NCBI GenBank assembly: GCA_012862575.1
Contig: BLSF01000039.1
Coordinates: 63,695 to 127,694, forward strand
Reading direction: 5' to 3'
Source of the DNA: Parietichytrium sp. I65-24A
Lineage: Eukaryota; Sar; Bigyra; Thraustochytrida; Thraustochytriidae
DNA: 64,000 nucleotides
Below the pieces are notes generated by a model that saw only the letters and a list, made by a program, of their open reading frames with translations, was not told the DNA's origin and searched no databases. Positions 61,699 to 64,000 of this stretch are shown here, one piece after another. The position numbers and the translations under genes are program-made. How positions within the stretch are numbered: the stretch's first letter is position 1; each line of letters starts with the position of its first letter.

Positions 61699-63585
61699 CT
61701 ATACATTTGCCACATGTGTCGGCTTTGGAGAGCCAGCAGGATCGGCTTTAATTGGAGCGGTGTCGCTCTGGGCATCAGATACAGAATCTTCTTCTCCCAT
61801 ACCTTTCTCGTTCTTCGACTTCTTAGCAAGCCCTAGAGCTGCAAGAACCAAGAGAAGGTCAGCACCTCCGAGCGCGCTGACAGTTGCAATGGCAGCCACG
61901 GGCCATCCTTTCTTGCCATCATCGTCCCCTGGTGAGGTCGGCTGCTCTGTTGTGGCACTGTCTACTTTAGTTGGGTATGAAGTTGGTGCTGGGCTCGGTA
62001 CAAACGATTCTTCGGTAGCAGTTGGGGCACCAGTTTGCTGCGCGGAAGTTGGTGCCAACGTGCTTGTCGGTGCAAAGGTAGGGGAAACTGTTGGGGCAGA
62101 GGAAACGCTAGGCTCCGCGGCGACCTGAAGTAACGCAGCGTCCTCAGTCGACACGAACAATTTACCTTCGCTCGTGATCAATGCGCTTTTCACACTCGAG
62201 TCCATGGAGATGGTGCTGGTAGCTTCCAACGAACTGCTATCCACGATCACAAGCGCGTCGTCACCCCCAATAACCAAGTTTCCTTCCGAATCCAGTAAAA
62301 TTCCCCAAGTGGGCGATTGTACCACACGTGTTCGAGTCACGATAGCGCCAGAATCAAGCGAAAACTGCGCAACGCGCCCTCGTTTATCGAGCGAGTAGCC
62401 TACTTGATTTGTAAAGTCCATTGCCGGTTCACCAATGTAGCTGTAAGTGTTGGTGATGGTCCAGGTGATCCCTCCAGAGCCGGAAACGCGTGAGATGGTG
62501 TCGTTGGCGACCACGTAGATGCTACCATCGTCGCCAATTATCGGAGCTGTCTCAATCCACGGGCCAGTGGAGATGGTGTCATTTGGCGAAAACTTGGTAA
62601 ACCACCCAATCTCCCCGCTCTGGGGATCGACGGCATCCACGTAGCCTTGCCATTGGCAGGGCACAAGGACATAGTCGTCGGACACAGAAAGTCCTTCCGA
62701 GACCCAGTCGGAAGTGAGGGAGTTGTGTTCGCAAACCGGAATCCTCCAGGCTTCGGAAGCATCCTCCTCCAGAAGAGGAACCTTGTGAAGAATTGGGGGT
62801 GAGCCCACAGAGCTCTTCGTCATAGCAAAGGCGAAGTTACCCAGGACAGCTGGAGCACCTCTGACGCCACCAATACCGCCCAAATTCCACGAACTAATTT
62901 CCTCCCCGGTCAGGGCGTCGATTTGGTAAAGAATGCTTTGGCTGTCACCTATCAGAATGGTGTCATCGCCAGGCAAGATCGGAGAGGTGGTGAAGGTGGC
63001 CGAATCGTCTGACCCATCGGCGATATCAAAGCTCCAGATCTGGTTTGACCATCTGTCAAAAGCTACGAGACTGCCACTCTGCAATGGAACCACAATATTC
63101 CCGTTTGGGAGGAGCGTTCCCGGCGCGGAAGAGGCTGAATCAGACTGCCACTGCACAGAAAACCCTTCTCCGCCGCTGGTCTCCAGTGCCGTTTCGTAGT
63201 AATTCCCCAAAAACGAAACATACGGCAGAGTTGCATTCGCATCCACGGCAAGCTCCTCCGATCCGCTCGCCACTGACATTTCAATGCTCGTGCAGTCCAG
63301 CGGGCAAAGGTCCTCCAATTCGCTGGCATCATTCGCGCACTCGTCCGCGGTCGACTGAATATCCGCCTCGTCGCACGCTCTGCCGTCCACGCACGCCGCT
63401 ACGTCCGCGTACATGGCAGCCAGGTCATAGCACAGGTCCGCCTCTGCACTCTCCAGTGCACTCTTTGCTGCGCTCAGGCACTCGAGCTCAGCGGTTGTGC
63501 ACGTAGAGTTTTGCGCACGAACTGCTAACGCCGCCAACGCAGTCAGCGCCGCGAGCGTTTTCGCCCCGCGTTCCACTCTGCCCAT
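61699..63585 (-). CDS. Secreted/type I membrane beta-propeller protein with Pro/Thr stalk
   Basis: A 628-residue protein with, in order: a signal peptide (about 1-24, AKTLAALTALAALAVRAQ); a Cys-rich helical domain (about 25-100) with regular Cys pairs (TCTTAELECL, ECANDASELEDLCPLDC); a PQQ-like beta-propeller (about 130-490) of repeated blades such as GSLVAFDRWSNQIWSFDI and GYVDAVDPQSGEIGWF; a Ser/Pro/Thr stalk (about 495-555) with SAPTVSPTFAPT repeats; one transmembrane helix (about 568-590, PVAAIATVSALGGADLLLVL); and a short charged cytosolic tail. The PQQ-binding residues are not evident, so this is probably a ligand-binding or adhesion propeller. PT-rich stalks like this are frequent on stramenopile surface proteins. 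It is likely a cell-surface receptor or adhesin. The start was chosen to begin the signal peptide. Confidence 0.82.
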   Translation of the reverse strand: MGRVERGAKTLAALTALAALAVRAQNSTCTTAELECLSAAKSALESAEADLCYDLAAMYADVAACVDGRACDEADIQSTADECANDASELEDLCPLDCTSIEMSVASGSEELAVDANATLPYVSFLGNYYETALETSGGEGFSVQWQSDSASSAPGTLLPNGNIVVPLQSGSLVAFDRWSNQIWSFDIADGSDDSATFTTSPILPGDDTILIGDSQSILYQIDALTGEEISSWNLGGIGGVRGAPAVLGNFAFAMTKSSVGSPPILHKVPLLEEDASEAWRIPVCEHNSLTSDWVSEGLSVSDDYVLVPCQWQGYVDAVDPQSGEIGWFTKFSPNDTISTGPWIETAPIIGDDGSIYVVANDTISRVSGSGGITWTITNTYSYIGEPAMDFTNQVGYSLDKRGRVAQFSLDSGAIVTRTRVVQSPTWGILLDSEGNLVIGGDDALVIVDSSSLEATSTISMDSSVKSALITSEGKLFVSTEDAALLQVAAEPSVSSAPTVSPTFAPTSTLAPTSAQQTGAPTATEESFVPSPAPTSYPTKVDSATTEQPTSPGDDDGKKGWPVAAIATVSALGGADLLLVLAALGLAKKSKNEKGMGEEDSVSDAQSDTAPIKADPAGSPKPTHVANV

Positions 63586-64000
63586 TCTCGAAAGAGGCAC
63601 CATTTCCGCAAATTCTCCACTTGCAGCAAATGTAATTAAGCCCACTCACTCCGCTCTCTCGGGTCTCCGCAACTCACAACTCACAACTCACACAGAATCC
63701 CGCGGACACTTGGCCAGGCACCGCGTAGCTGCGGGGTGTACGCGCGTTCCTCCTCTGTAAGTTACTGTCTCTCCTTTCAGTCCCTTGTATGGAACGTGAC
63801 TTTTTCTTTCTTTCTTTCTTTCTTTCTCTCTTTTCTTTCTTGCCTTCATTCCTCCTGCACACCTCGCGACCCACAGCTAGTGACATATACCTTTTACTGT
63901 AAGATATGTTCAGCATTTTCCTTCGCTCTATTTGCTGTATGCGAATGGCTAGCTGCGGCCAACAGCTAGCAGTGGCTAGGAGCAGCCGCTAACGAGAGAG
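63586..64000. other. 5' flank of the beta-propeller gene to window end
   Basis: It contains (CAACTCA)3 heptamers and a CTTT microsatellite (63803-63832). No gene was recognised. Confidence 0.55.
63670..63690. repeat. (CAACTCA)3 heptamer repeat upstream of the beta-propeller gene
   Basis: Three perfect 7-bp units, about 85 nt from the start codon. Confidence 0.85.

Noticed and set aside
1-64000. Operon-like or secondary-metabolism gene cluster
   Set aside because: Neighbouring genes are functionally unrelated and on both strands, with separate promoters in spacers.

Overview
This is a nuclear segment of a eukaryotic genome. It carries a myosin, FYVE/PH/RhoGEF signalling proteins, spliceosomal PRPF4, the eukaryotic primase small subunit, RNA polymerase I/III subunits, NAF1 and an ER co-chaperone (SIL1), and five genes have canonical GT-AG introns. 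Most genes have no intron, and the introns found are few and short (63-106 nt, one of 205 nt). Base composition is mixed and the intergenic DNA is rich in microsatellites. FYVE-domain signalling proteins and a surface protein with a Pro/Thr-rich stalk fit a unicellular stramenopile, perhaps a thraustochytrid-like protist. That placement is inference; no rRNA or organelle gene is present to settle it.

Layout. 0-11.6 kb: a small coiled-coil ORF, a very large single-exon myosin-RhoGEF fusion (minus), a 1.9 kb microsatellite-rich spacer, COQ4 (plus) and an ankyrin-repeat protein (minus). 11.6-17.5 kb: gene-poor, with a perfect 24-bp palindrome and diverged repeats. 17.5-31 kb: PRPF4 (WD40, with an apparent 1-nt frameshift near its end), a membrane-anchored SDR/3beta-HSD-like enzyme, a SANT/Myb protein, the Pol I/III subunit AC19 (RPC19), a B3GNTL1-type glycosyltransferase, a membrane fatty-acid desaturase and a probable Pol III RPC7/Rpc31 subunit. 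31-37 kb: a second gene-poor stretch. 37-51.7 kb: a C2H2 zinc-finger protein, CRY-DASH, SIL1, a secretory START-domain protein, a P1B metal ATPase with a TPC motif, a duplicated DH-PH-FYVE RhoGEF and a secreted Cys-rich acidic protein. 51.9-64 kb: primase small subunit, a CocE/S15-type hydrolase, class II fumarase, NAF1 and a secreted beta-propeller/stalk/TM protein.

The genes are mainly unrelated housekeeping or signalling genes on both strands; I see no operon or gene cluster. Two thematic pairs exist: two Rho-GEF proteins (myosin-DH-PH and tandem DH-PH-FYVE) and two Pol III subunits. No rRNA, tRNA, CRISPR array, complete transposon or virus-like element was recognised.

The strongest unexplained signal is not a gene. 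At least eight genes have their own short tandem repeat (units mostly 6-9 bp, often exactly 7 bp, a different sequence for each gene) just upstream of, or touching, the start codon. A second signal is a dispersed near-palindromic 18-mer, GTACKGAGTACTSAGTAC, in intergenic DNA.
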